Source: Nectonema munidae (lineage: Eukaryota > Nematomorpha > Nectonematoida > Nectonematidae). Taken from it: a stretch of 64,000 bases of DNA. The stretch lies in assembly GCA_030549495.1 (NCBI GenBank), contig JAUIRK010000767.1, positions 62,001-126,000 on the forward strand. Reading direction: 5' to 3'. The notes under the pieces were generated by a model. The model had not been told where the DNA came from, did no database searches, and worked only from the letters and a program-made list of their open reading frames with translations. Shown here piece after piece: positions 30,058 through 41,048 of this stretch; the first letter of the stretch is position 1, and every line of letters starts with the position of its first letter. A program made the translations under genes and the position numbers.

Positions 30058-30370
30058 AACGGTCGACAGACATTTCGCCCCCTGACAAATTGTCTCATAG
30101 GCTATTAGTTTCATCCATCTTTGCTTATTATGTGTGTGTAAAATTATTAAAAAATTTTATATTCTTGTTTATTTTATCTCTATTAAATTATTTCAAGTTA
30201 ATCAATTTATCTCTTAATTTTTTAGAATTGTCCATGAGACAAAATGTCTTATGAAAATAACGGGGCAAATTGTCCATGAAACAAAATGTCTTATGAAAAT
30301 AATGGGGCGAATTGTCCATGGGACGAACTGTCTTATGAAAATAATGGGGTGAAATGTCCGAGGATCAAAC
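30058..30370. repeat. Element with tandem TGTCCATGAGACAAAATGTCTTATG units
   Basis: The left part reads GACAGACATTTCGCCCC and the right part GGGGTGAAATGTCCGAGG, forming imperfect inverted ends. On the right, about three units of some 55 bp follow each other, each with AATTGTCCATG, ACAAAATGTCTTATGAAAATAA and GGGGC. This looks like a small MITE with an internal tandem array. The target duplication is not clear. Confidence 0.55.
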
Positions 30371-30870
30371 TAACATAAATCAAAGTATACGAGAAAAGAA
30401 AATCATTGCGTTTTTTTGAATATTTCTATCTACAAATAAAATCTGTCATAAATAGATCAAGTACATTTTTAACAACTGAAACATTTTGTTTCGATATTAT
30501 ATTTTTATTATAATAATCAACAAATTTTCTTAAAAAAAGTGGTTTGATTATGTACAGTGTTACTTATAAAATTTTACAATCGAACATTATAAAAAATATC
30601 GCTGCTCAAATATTAAACAAATAGAGTATTCTTGTTTTTAAACTGAATAGATAATCAAAATATTCATACCCAAATAACTATTTAAAAAAATTTCTTGACT
30701 TGAAAAAATTAAATTTTCAAATGTTACAAAATGTAGCAAACGTAGTGATAAAGATTAAGTGACTTTTGTTGAAAAAAATTCTTAGCGTAAGTCTAACAAT
30801 ATTCATTGATATAAAATTGTAACGATTGAAAACTATTTTAATTTAACTCTAAATGCAAATTAGACAGAAG

Positions 30871-31068
30871 CGGTGGTGTAGCCAAAAAAAGTTGATAGAA
30901 GGGGCACAATTTAAAAACAAAAAACTTGCGCAACATTATTTATACTTTCTTGACCCTTTCATTGGAGAAATTCTCAAAAAATTATATCGCACAAGATGCA
31001 TGGGGGCACCATTCGGTACATAGGAGTGTGGGCACGGCCCCTCATGCCCCAGCCTAGCTACGTCACTG
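30871..31068. mobile_element. Nested hAT MITE with CAGTGACGTAGC-type ends
   Basis: The left end CGGTGGTGTAGCCA and the right end whose complement is CAGTGACGTAGCTAGG are inverted repeats. Flanking 8-mers GACAGAAG (30863-30870) and GAGAGAAG (31069-31076) differ at one base. Length 198 bp. The end motif CAGTG-CGTAGCTAG is widespread among hAT MITEs. Confidence 0.75.
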
Positions 31069-31469
31069 GAGAGAAGAGAACTGAATGAGATAGGAAGGCT
31101 TAACAAGAGAAGAGGGCTTGAATGAAAGAAGAGAGCTTGAGTGAATGATTGATTTTTAGCAGAGAAAGCGGAAGAGAAAAACAGAGGAGACATAAAGAGA
31201 ATCACTGTGACAGAAGATGAGAAAATCTAGTGAATCATCAACATGTGTTTGCCCAAAAATACTATAAAGAGGAGACACTGTGATAAACATTGCTGACTTA
31301 TTGTGTGCATATTGAAGCAATGGATTATTTTATATAGCTCTCACGCATCGTCTGTAAAATATGTTTGATAGGAATTTCAGAGCAGCTTGGCATATGATGT
31401 TTGATTGATTCGAAAGTCTGCATACATGTTTTATGAACAAGCAGCAACTCTTACTTATAGAAAATTATT

Positions 31470-31517
31470 AGGGGGGGGGGGGGGGGGGCGAAGGCCATTT
31501 TGGCCCCCCCCCCCCCC
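31470..31517. repeat. Poly-G / poly-C hairpin near the hAT end
   Basis: A run of about 18 G, the spacer CGAAGGCCATTTTGGC and a run of about 16 C make a near-perfect stem just inside the right terminus of the hAT composite. The other copies carry shorter G or C runs here. Run lengths may be assembly-sensitive. Confidence 0.75.
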
Positions 31518-31540
31518 GGATGTGCGCCCCTGGTTAAATC

Positions 31541-33330
31541 CAACTTTAACAAATGTGAACCCACCAAACTTTTAACAGTATTACTTCATTTACCTTCTAT
31601 CCATGACGCACTCAGAAGAAAAATTCAAAAAAGTGCCTCTCTATTAACCCCTTAAAAGCCAATGTCACATAAATAGAACGTAGACAAAGCCGAATTTTTT
31701 ATGGAATTCAAAAGGAACTGACCGTTAAGTGGACTGATCGCTTAATTGCATCACGAACACAAATAAACTACACAACCAATCTCTTTACAACATTCTCAAA
31801 ACTGCTATTTTGTCTTGGCCAATTGATGCCTAACTAAAAACATCATTTACCTCATTACATGCTTTAACAATAAACCGAAGATCTACAAGATGATAAGAAA
31901 AAAAGAGCCCTCAAGTCCTTGGATTATCATTTCCAATTAAAACACTCTTTCCCAATCCACAAAAGTCAGAAATAAAAACTCCTTATCATAAACCTAGCTA
32001 CCTTAACGAATTTTATAGCAAAAGTCTTTCCCTTTCTTAGTTCAACTCGTCTTCACACTCACATCTTCATTCAATTTATAGATTTGAAGTTTTAAACTTG
32101 TTCTAATTAAAACGGTACTAATAGATCTCCATCGATTATTTTAAAGTAAAATATTGATAACATACAAGTCTTTAGGCAAAGCTTCATACATCAAATGCGT
32201 CGTAAGCAAAAAAGTGAGGGGAGTAAGCCCGTTTGGCTTTAATGTCTACTTGAATATAATTTAAGTAAGAGATGAACAATACATTTAAGCCATAGTCTAC
32301 ACTGAAGCATGTGTAAAGCTTCGACCGCCCTTAATGCAATTGGGTGTGACGAAACGATAGAGATCGCGTATCGTTTTCAGCTACTGGGATATGATACTTT
32401 TGTTTCAGGGAACTAGCTAAAAGGAAAAATATTCGGTCATCCTAACAACAGCAACAATGTTTCGTAGAGTATCAATCAAAGTTCTTTTAAACCAACTTTC
32501 ATGGGATAGGCTGACAGGGTTGTGCACTGGTGGAGCAATAGTGATGCGTCGATGGAATCTGTATTCATTACTAGTGGGAAAGAAAAACCCTCCTCTTGTA
32601 GGTTCACACTGGAACTTCCTCGTGAAGGCTTAACACACAGAATCTTACTTACTGAAAAAAGAATTAAAAACTTTATCAAAGGTGAAGACTTAAACAGTCA
32701 TCTTTTCAAATTGTTGTGCACGTATAACAAGGTAAAGTTCGGACGGATTCATGAACTAGGAGAAAAAGAAACAGACTTTCTAGATTTGCGATAGAAGGTA
32801 GAACTGCATGAAAAGTTTAAGTGTGAAGGCTCTCTTTAGTTATATACATCTTTGAAACTTTGAATACTCTCAACCTAAAACTACGAGACAAGAACTCACC
32901 AAGACAAAATTCAAGGATTCATGGCCAACCTCCACCGATGAAAATGCCGAATTCAGACAGTTTTAGAATTCCGATCTCATTCATATCAACCTTGATTATG
33001 GGTTGAAGAAGCAAATAACTCACATAATTTATCAAATACTTCTGAGATATAGAAAAGAAACTTCGTTTTTCAAATTTGTTAGAAATCCATTTTAGTGTAA
33101 AAGACGTTCTGTGTCAAGTACCCTCAAATTTTACCTCGGATCTAAAATCAGTCTCTGGTCACTATCTTCGAATCCTATTATCTCTGCGAAGCTACATTTT
33201 TCGCAATCGTTGTTGAAAAGACGAATTGTAGAAATACGGCTGAGCGTTGAAAGGGACTTACAATGTGTACTCTCTGGCATTTGAGATGTAGCTAAGATTC
33301 GATAAAAGTATCTGATTGATAATGCCAATA
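31541..33330. other. Unexplained stretch with coding-like traces
   Basis: At about 31710-32130 the plus strand gives disconnected readable pieces (TDRLIASRTQINYTTNLF, RALKSLDYHFQLKHSFPI) that look like an old protein-coding relic. At 32522-32794 there is a 90-residue ORF (CRFTLELPREGLTHRILLTE) with no motif I recognise. Base composition is a little less AT-rich than around it. It could be a decayed transposon or host pseudogene. I cannot assign it. Confidence 0.3.
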
Positions 33331-34279
33331 AATCATACCAAAAAAAAGACTAAAAATATCCTTGGTAAATAATGGTAAATCAAAAATATGGTTTAATGAA
33401 ACAAATTCCGTAAGTCATACTATTCATTTACATACTCTTATCTTTTCTACACTATTATTTCTTTACGTGAAAAGCAGAACGTCAACATTGGTGATAAAAA
33501 ATTGTGCTTTTATTTTATACGTCTAAATAGTATTTACATAACAAATAAGAAAAATATAGAATTTTTTTATAAAACAAACTTTAAACTAGAATAAAAGTAA
33601 GCTGTTTTAATAGCATTATTAGCCATATTATACGCCATGTCTCCAGAAAACATTGATACAGCAATTGTTCTGCCGATTTGTTGCCTATCCATCTGGGATG
33701 TAATATGCCTGATTTATGGGACCAGTGAAAAGAGAGATTCTCATCAAAGCATCAAATAGAAGACAATTTTTTGGGTAAGTCGAGATGCTCAGGGAATAAG
33801 ATTTCCAACAAACATAATTTTTCTACACCGATCTAAAAGGCAATGCCATGTGAATGATCCAATAAAAGATTTTAGTCTTTTCTTCACCAATAATATAGTC
33901 AGCACTTTTGTTCAATAGGGAAAAGTCAAAATTACTTCATTTCCACATTCAATCGAGCAATTGTTGGCTTCATTCGCTTGTTTTTTTATATATCTGCAAT
34001 CAAAAGAATTTTAAGCAGTGTAAAAACATTGTCAACTATTCTAAGAAATCTTGATTAAAAAAAAAAGCTAAAACATTAAATAAAACGAATATCTAAGGAT
34101 AAAGATGCTATATATTTGATTTCTAGAATAAAAGACTAGATTGTTAGATCAGTCGCCCACTTCAAGTACCGAGGGGGCTAATCAAGGGGAGGGGGCAAAA
34201 TTGATCAAGAGAAGGGGGCTAAATTGATTTTAATGGAGCCGGGAATATAAAAAAGTGTATAGATTTATATATTTGAAAT
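33331..34279. other. No gene identified; weak minus-strand reading and G-rich patch
   Basis: The minus strand around 33700-33600 reads MDRQQIGRTIAVSMFSGDMA, YNMANNAIKTAYF after an AG that could be an acceptor, which may be chance. At 34174-34240 GGGGGC-type blocks recur (GAGGGGGCTAATC, GGAGGGGGCAAAATTGATC, AAGGGGGCTAAATTGAT). Confidence 0.25.
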
Positions 34280-34428
34280 CCGGGGCGCACATCCTCAAAA
34301 TTATTGGGGGCGAATTTTTTTTGCAATTTTCAAAATTACTGGTCTGGAAATACCATGGGAGACGAAATATTCAAGGAATCCTTTAAAATATAGTGTATAC
34401 AGCGCATGCGTGAATTTATAACTTTGTA
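34280..34428. mobile_element. Single end of the CAGGGGCGCAC hAT MITE family
   Basis: CGGGGCGCACATCCTCAAAA, then GGTCTGGAAATACCATGGGAG and GTGTATACAGCGCATGCG match the first 150 bp of 28615-31532. The rest and the opposite end are missing. Confidence 0.8.
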
Positions 34429-34687
34429 TGATTAGTTAGTAGTTATTAGTTAATTGAAATGACTACCCATATGTTGCAAAATGGGCAGGAATAGCTTTGT
34501 AACACTTTGTTTGCAAACATGAGTCTTTTGTACCCGAACAATTTTTTAATAACATTTTTTCTATTATTTACTAATTATAAAACCTTCAAACTCTTTTAAT
34601 GCCTTAATCAATCTTTTTATTAAAATATTATAGCTTTTTTTCTATGAAAAAAATTTATTTATTACACTTGGCAAAGAAAAATACATT

Positions 34688-36700
34688 TTAATTACATTAT
34701 TGACAATGATGGGTCTAATAGACCCTTGCAAAAAATTAAAATAGTAATAGAAATAAATAAAAATTAATGTTAAATTATTTTTTGTTTGACTTAAGAATCT
34801 ATTAGTTAATTTTTTATCCTTATTTTTTTTTTATTTTGTTTCACTTCAATTTTTATTACTTTATCTAAAATAACGTCTGAAAAAATAAGGAATATTTTTG
34901 AAATGTTTCAAAGTTCTGATGAAGAATTTTGTATTGAAGAGATGAGTGATTGTTCAACTTCTATTGATGAATCTTTAAATATTTTCGAAGAAGAACTTGA
35001 AGATGATTGTGATATGAAAAGTATTGATTTAGAAATGAGATCGAATGAAAGTAGTTTATACGATAACAAAGATAACACAAAATGGAAACCAATGCCTTTT
35101 TTAAATACAAACAAGAAAAAGTGTAATATTGTAAAAGAAATTTGCAAAATAAAGAATGTTCCAAAAAATTTATACGATCCGGTTGGTTTTTTTAAATTAT
35201 ATATTGAGGAAGAAATTATAAAACTTCTTGTTGAATGCACAAACAAAAAAATAAAGAATTTTAACAATGAAAATAAATTAATTAAGAATACAATCAAACA
35301 AATAAAGAAGAATTATACGCTTTTATTGGCTGAATTATAACATCAGGCCACTTGAAGTCTAATATGGTAAATTGTAATACTCTTTGGAGAAACGAATATG
35401 GACCACCTATTTTCAAAGCAGCTTTATCTATGAATCGTTTTTATCAATTAAACAGGTTTATACGTTTTGATAGTCCGAGAACTAGAAGTTTAAGAAAACA
35501 AGAAGATAAATTTGCACCTGTGCGTTCTGTTTTTGAGATACTCAATAGGAACTTACAAAAGCACTACACACCAAGCGAATTTATGACTATCGATGAACAG
35601 TTGCTGCCTTTTAGAGGTCGTTGTAGTTTCGGACAATACTTACCTTCAAAGCCTGATAAGTATGGCTTAAATTTTTTTTGGATAAGTGATTCTAAAACAT
35701 TTTATGCATTGAAATATACACTACATAAGTAAAATTGGCAACACAGTGCAGAAAAATTTATCTCACTCTGTTGTTATGGTTAGCACAACTTTTTTTCTTT
35801 TCAGGTAGAAACATTACTTTTGATAATTTTTTCACTAGCTTTGACTTGGCACAATTATTAAGAAATTTCTAGAGTAGAAACAGTGCGTAAAAACAAAACT
35901 TTTATTCCAAAACTTTTTTTGAAAAAAGATCGTGCTGTAAATAGTTCTCTGTTTGGTTACCACAAAGATGCAACTATTGTTTCTTATGTTCCAAAAAGAA
36001 ACAAACAAGTTGCACTTCTTTCAACTTTGCATACTCAGGGTAACATTAGTGAAGCAGGAGAAAACAAGCCAGAAAATATACTATTTTATAATCAAACAAA
36101 ATCAGGAGTCGATACAATGGACCAGCTCTTGCATAATTATTCATGCAAAAAAAAATCAAAAAGATGGCCATGTCATATTTTTCAACATGCTAGATATAGC
36201 ATGTTTGGCACCTTATGAGCATAAAATATCCTGAAAATAGTAAAAAATTAAAAAGAGGTTTTCTTCAATGTTGGCAGAAAAACTTATAGATCCTTAGCTT
36301 CAATGGAGATCACAAATAGCCAAATCAGTAAAAAGAGTCATTGAAAGTTGTACTTCTAACAACTCTGCTAACTCTTTTTTTCAGACAAAAAAAAACAATG
36401 ACACATCTGTCCGGCTTCAAAAGATAAAAAAAATAAGTAAGTTTGTTCTGAATGCTTAAAAAAAGTGTGCTGTCAACACTAAAAGAGAAAGATCATTTGT
36501 AAATATTGTTTGAAGTAATGGGTTATAAAATAATGTGTTTTCATTAAAAATATTCAGTAAATAAATTGAATTAATTTGTTTAAAAAATACTATGAATAAC
36601 ATTATATGCTGTTATTAGCAAATAAATTTATCCAAACTTTCATAGATGTTAAAAAATATTTAGGGCCCGTTAGACCAAATATAAACACACAAAGTTAGTT
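34688..36700 (+). mobile_element. piggyBac-like DNA transposon, broken
   Basis: Transposase frames run from 34903 to 36518: an acidic N-terminus (EEELEDDCDM), a block TLWRNEYGPPIFKAALSMNR with FMTIDEQLLPFRGRCSFGQY and LPSKPDKYGLNFFW (first catalytic Asp in TIDEQ), then KSGVDTMDQLLHNYS (last Asp) with RWPCHIF, and a Cys-rich tail (CSECLKKVCCQH, IICKYCLK) like the C-terminal zinc domain of piggyBac. A frameshift near 35335 separates the first two parts. The DNFF middle Asp region is lost in a gap around 35735-35880. Later frames carry stops. GGGTCTAATAGACCC at about 34711-34725 and GGGCCCGTTAGACC at about 36663-36676 are likely end repeats. Confidence 0.85.
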
Positions 36701-39700
36701 TTGCGTAAAGTTAGTTTATCAATAACGTAATTGAAGGTTGCAAGTTGAGGGTTAAGGCATCTAGCTTGGCTCTAGCTGAAAAGTTTATGAAAATCAGAAG
36801 TGAAAGTTCATTTACTTACTCGAAATCTGCTTTTTTTTTACGGTTTCACCAGAACTAGTGAACCAACTGCAACACTCGCTATTAACGGTTTTCGCTCTTT
36901 GGTTGATTGAAAGCCTTGAAAAGGAAGAACAAGAAAGTCTAGTGAGTGTGGGAAATATATTAGCAAGGATCATATCTTATTTTTGTTATAATTGTAAAAA
37001 CGCATGGTAAATTATATATAAGAAATACACATTATTACAAAAAATATTTGATATCAATGAGGTTACGTTCATATTGTAACTACAAATATGCATTATAAAT
37101 TGGACCGAATCTTTTTGTTTTTGCCTTAACGGAAAAGTAAGACTGTAACAGATAAAATACTGTACTCGACAAATGTATATTGCAAACAATTGAACTTATA
37201 ACTTCTAGGCTATATTTTATACCTTATAATATTATTATGTACATGTGTTATTTCTCTCATGAGAATTAACAAACTATTCGTTCAAGGGTTTTGTTTAATG
37301 CAGCCTTTTTTCTTTTTCAATTGATTTCTCAGAGTAAGTCACATAATTGCTTGCATTTCTATAATATAGAATATTCTGTACTTCTCATATATTAAGCCGT
37401 CTCCTTATTATTCATTGACTGAGGCCTTTTTTGCATAAACCTCACCTTATGCGTTTTTACTAGAGAAGGGAGAAGGAACTTTGCACCTTGTGAGAAGGCC
37501 TCTGCTTGTTGACAAATTCTATGTGTAGCGACAGGCTATATCTCTCCTATCCAAGTGAAATCTATTAGAATATATGAACAATTACTTCAATATTTTTTTT
37601 AATTCAAATAACAGAATTTAAATAGAAAGCAGTGACACATAAGTCGTTTCACAATTTATAATAAATACTAGTTTTTCTTTCTTCATAATTAATATTCTGA
37701 TTCTAAACCATGTAGATTAGTACACCAGTGCAATATCAAGAGGTATATAAGAGTTTAGATTTTTGCAACCATAAAGTATGTGGCTTAGTACCAAAATGAA
37801 CAAGACATGGTTGGGCTACAATCAAACATAAAAATGTTGATAAACTGACTTGCTAACCAAGGATAGTTCTAACATTGTCCGATTGGAATATAACGTGAAA
37901 AATAATTTACAAAGTTTTCCTCCTTAAATTTTTAGCATATTAAAAAATGGTACTAATAAAAGGGGAAAGATTCTTATAAATAAACATCTTATGATAAACA
38001 CACAAGGAATAAACAGGAAAATTTTTTACAAGATCCATTATATTTAAAATTAAATAAAAGAGTAATCATAAAAAATATTGAGCCGTTTATAATTATAAAT
38101 TATGGTTTTTTAGAAAAAAAACTTTTGATTTTATATTGGTTGAAAAATTTTACTAATCATACTATATTCTATTACAGATCGTAACCATCGCTATAATACG
38201 TTCAGTTATCATTAAATATATTTTGAAGAATAAAATTTTGTATACCTATATTCTATCATTTCTATAAATCTTGTTTTCTTCTAAAATTTAATGTGACAAT
38301 ATACCAAAAGTTATAATTCAGCTAGTTTATATAATAAATTTTTAAACAGACAATAACCCTTATGAAAAAGATCCAAATTAATTGTCAAAACAATTGCCTA
38401 TCGTTCTTGCTAAAAACTAATATAATTATAATAAAGATTTAAGTGAGTTAGTCGGGAGTCAAAATTTTTAAGATAGATTGTTCACCCCTACTTCAAATTA
38501 TAACAAAATATGACCAAAAATTTCATATATGTTTCAAAAGCTGACTTTCAATAACATTTCTAAAAACTAAGTAAAGTTTGTAATTTTGATTTAGAAGAGG
38601 AGTTGAGTCAACATAAATACAATATTTAACCATCCTTACTTATTAAATAATTCTCTCAAATAACTAGTCTCAGTTTATTTCAGGTATTCGAAGAAATATA
38701 AGAAACTAAACATTTTTGTTATCATTCAGAAGGGAAATATGGATCAAAGTTTGCAAATAAATCATGTCTGTCTAAAAATTGTCGTTATTTTTCCAACGAA
38801 AAAATTTATAAATATTTTAACTTAACTTCGATTTTCATAACTAACATATAAAATTCCATCTAGGGGGTTTTATTACTTTCATTAGATGTCGTGCATTTTG
38901 TGACCCCATCACAAATTTTTTTTAAAGAAAACAGTATATTCTCAGGATAAAATCTTACGTTAAAAACAGTAAGTTAAACATCTTCTCATATCCGCAATCA
39001 CTTGATTTAAGCCAATTCAAATAATTAAAAATATCCAACCTAATTTTTGTGTTCTCTGCATGTTTACCAAATTTGTCCATCTGTATGTCGATGACCAACT
39101 TTAAACATCGAAAGCAAATATTACAAGAATGATAAGCCTTCAAATTTCAAAAAATTCAATTTTTCAAAATAAAAAATCAAATTAGTCCTCTCAACTGTCT
39201 TTAAATTGTAATGTATTAATTACTGAGTCCATTTATCATTTAAGCATTTTACCTTTATACATAAATTTATATACAATAAATTATATAATTTATATAAAAT
39301 TCTAGCTCAAATTATTACTCAAGCAATTTATATATACATTTTATACAATATTATTGTTTAAATAGAAAATATACTGATATTTACAACTTCACATTTCATT
39401 TCTACATCATTTAGTAACCGTTTACATGGTATAAGCTTCTTCACCAGTCAAGGCGATGTAGATTAAAGAGAACAAAGTGAGGGGGAGGAGTATTGAAAAT
39501 CAACCACAAAGTCATCTTCAAAAAGGCAGTTTTGTTTTGAAACAACTTTTCAACTTTTATAAACATATAGTCATGAAGGAGTAATACACACAGGGGGCGT
39601 GACTAATTTGTGCCAACCTCAAGAAAACTTTTTTTAAAACACATAATTTTAATCTTATATATTAAATAATACTTTAAATAATATTCATTTAATTTCAAGA

Positions 39701-39772
39701 ATTTTCATTGTTTTAATTTTTTTAATACTAATTAATAATGTTTTAGGAGGTTTGATGTTTATCTAAATCCAC
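36701..39772. other. AT-rich non-coding stretch, 3.1 kb
   Basis: Neither exon-like sequence nor a recognisable element was found. Short TA-rich tracts lie around 39270-39340. No long ORF, no conserved protein text. Confidence 0.6.
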
Positions 39773-40057
39773 TATTTGACCAGGGCGGATCTAGATGATA
39801 ATAATTTACTCAAACGGGATTTAAAATTTTTTCTTTAAAATAAATTTATCTCAATTTTCTTTGTGAAAAATCATTGTGAATGAATGCGTAGACTATTATT
39901 CGTATTACATAAGCAACATTTACATATTTCATGTTGTGGTTCTTGAATACAACTCTTCCTTTACAAAATGAAAGTAATTCAGATTGAACTATACATTGAT
40001 ATCTTTAAAAATCGGTAAGGGAAAAGAAGACCCCCCTGGATCCCTGCTGTATCTGAC
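39773..40057. mobile_element. Short hAT MITE (269 bp) with 8-bp target duplication
   Basis: The element 39781-40049 begins CAGGGCGGATCTAG and ends CTGGATCCCTGCTG. Its flanks are TATTTGAC (39773-39780) and TATCTGAC (40050-40057), one mismatch. It has no coding capacity. Confidence 0.75.
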
Positions 40058-41048
40058 TAACCCTTTTCCCGCTCCTTTATACATAAAAGTTGTATCGTAT
40101 GAATGCATAACATAAAAAAAATTGGTACAAATGCACAACATAAAAAAAAATTCTACAAATACTTGCTCTATATAAATGTTCTTTATCCATTTTTAGGTGT
40201 AATTGAACAATTCCAGATTGTTTTAAATCTTTCTCATAACGGACAGTTGAAAAATGAAATTTAAGTGGAATGTACCGAAGGTTAAGTTAAAGAAAGAAAA
40301 TCCGATATTTACGTTTCAATAAGAGATTTGAACTTTGTTTTTTTTAAATAAATTTTTTTAAGTTTTATTTAATTCCTATTAACATAACATTTTAAAATTA
40401 ATATGCTAGAAATTTAAATCTACATCTGAATTTTTTTACAGGTGAATCTTGTTTTCGGTTTATTTAATGAATAGTGATACAAATGTATCCCGTCTCATTA
40501 AGAAAATTTTTTACAATCTTGACTCAATAAAAATCAAAAGGAAATAAATAACACAATATCAATGTTATCCTTAAAGTTGATGTTTCTAACAAATTTTGAT
40601 AAGGAGTTTATATAACACGATAACTAAAATTTTTTGTTATCTTCTGAAATGTCAAAAGAAGAAATTTATTAAGAAACAAATCAATGATTATTATGATAAA
40701 CAAAATTAAAAAAAAAAAAAACATGAACATTGTAGTATAAATAAATCGATATATTTCAAGTACACCGAAGGTCATAGCCGCTTAAAAGGTGTAACTTAAG
40801 ATATAAAATGAGATTAGAAAACAAAGGAGTATTTAGAATTTTGAAACAAAATTAAAAGAAAGAAAGTAAAAAATATACACTAAAAATTGGTATTCACATT
40901 ATGAAGAACATATATATATATATAAAATAAATGATACAATTTACAAACATTAATCGCACAAATAAATTAATAGTTAGAAATAAATAATAGAAAAAAAAAA
41001 TATGTATTTTATAAAAAAAAAAAAAGTATGCTAGCCAATCGCAATTTA
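40058..41048. other. AT-rich; includes 3' side of the LINE
   Basis: Just below 41049 (downstream of the LINE stop on the minus strand) there is T-rich and TA-repeat sequence (TA run at about 40909-40923), probably the LINE 3' UTR. Its exact end could not be set. Nothing else recognised. Confidence 0.5.

Larger units (their letters stand above)
28607..31540. mobile_element. Non-autonomous hAT-type composite with perfect 8-bp target duplication
   Basis: The element proper is 28615-31532. It begins CAGGGGCGCACATCC and ends GGATGTGCGCCCCTG. The 8 bases GTTAAATC occur immediately before (28607-28614) and after (31533-31540). The outer 300 bp and the middle match the MITE at 2811-3787. It has no transposase. 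Inserted within it are a MITE (28861-29394), a SINE (29685-29835), a tandem-repeat element (30058-30370) and a small hAT MITE (30871-31068). It sits just after the CR1-like LINE. Confidence 0.9.

Noticed and set aside
30058-30370. CRISPR-like array
   Set aside because: The units are continuous tandem repeats without unique spacers, in animal DNA, inside a transposon.
33600-33720. Possible minus-strand host exon (MDRQQIGRTIAVSMFSGDMA)
   Set aside because: One plausible acceptor only, no matching partner exon and no known family.
34908-35297. 129-codon minus-strand ORF at the piggyBac N-terminus
   Set aside because: Ser/Phe-rich shadow of the acidic transposase N-terminus on the plus strand.
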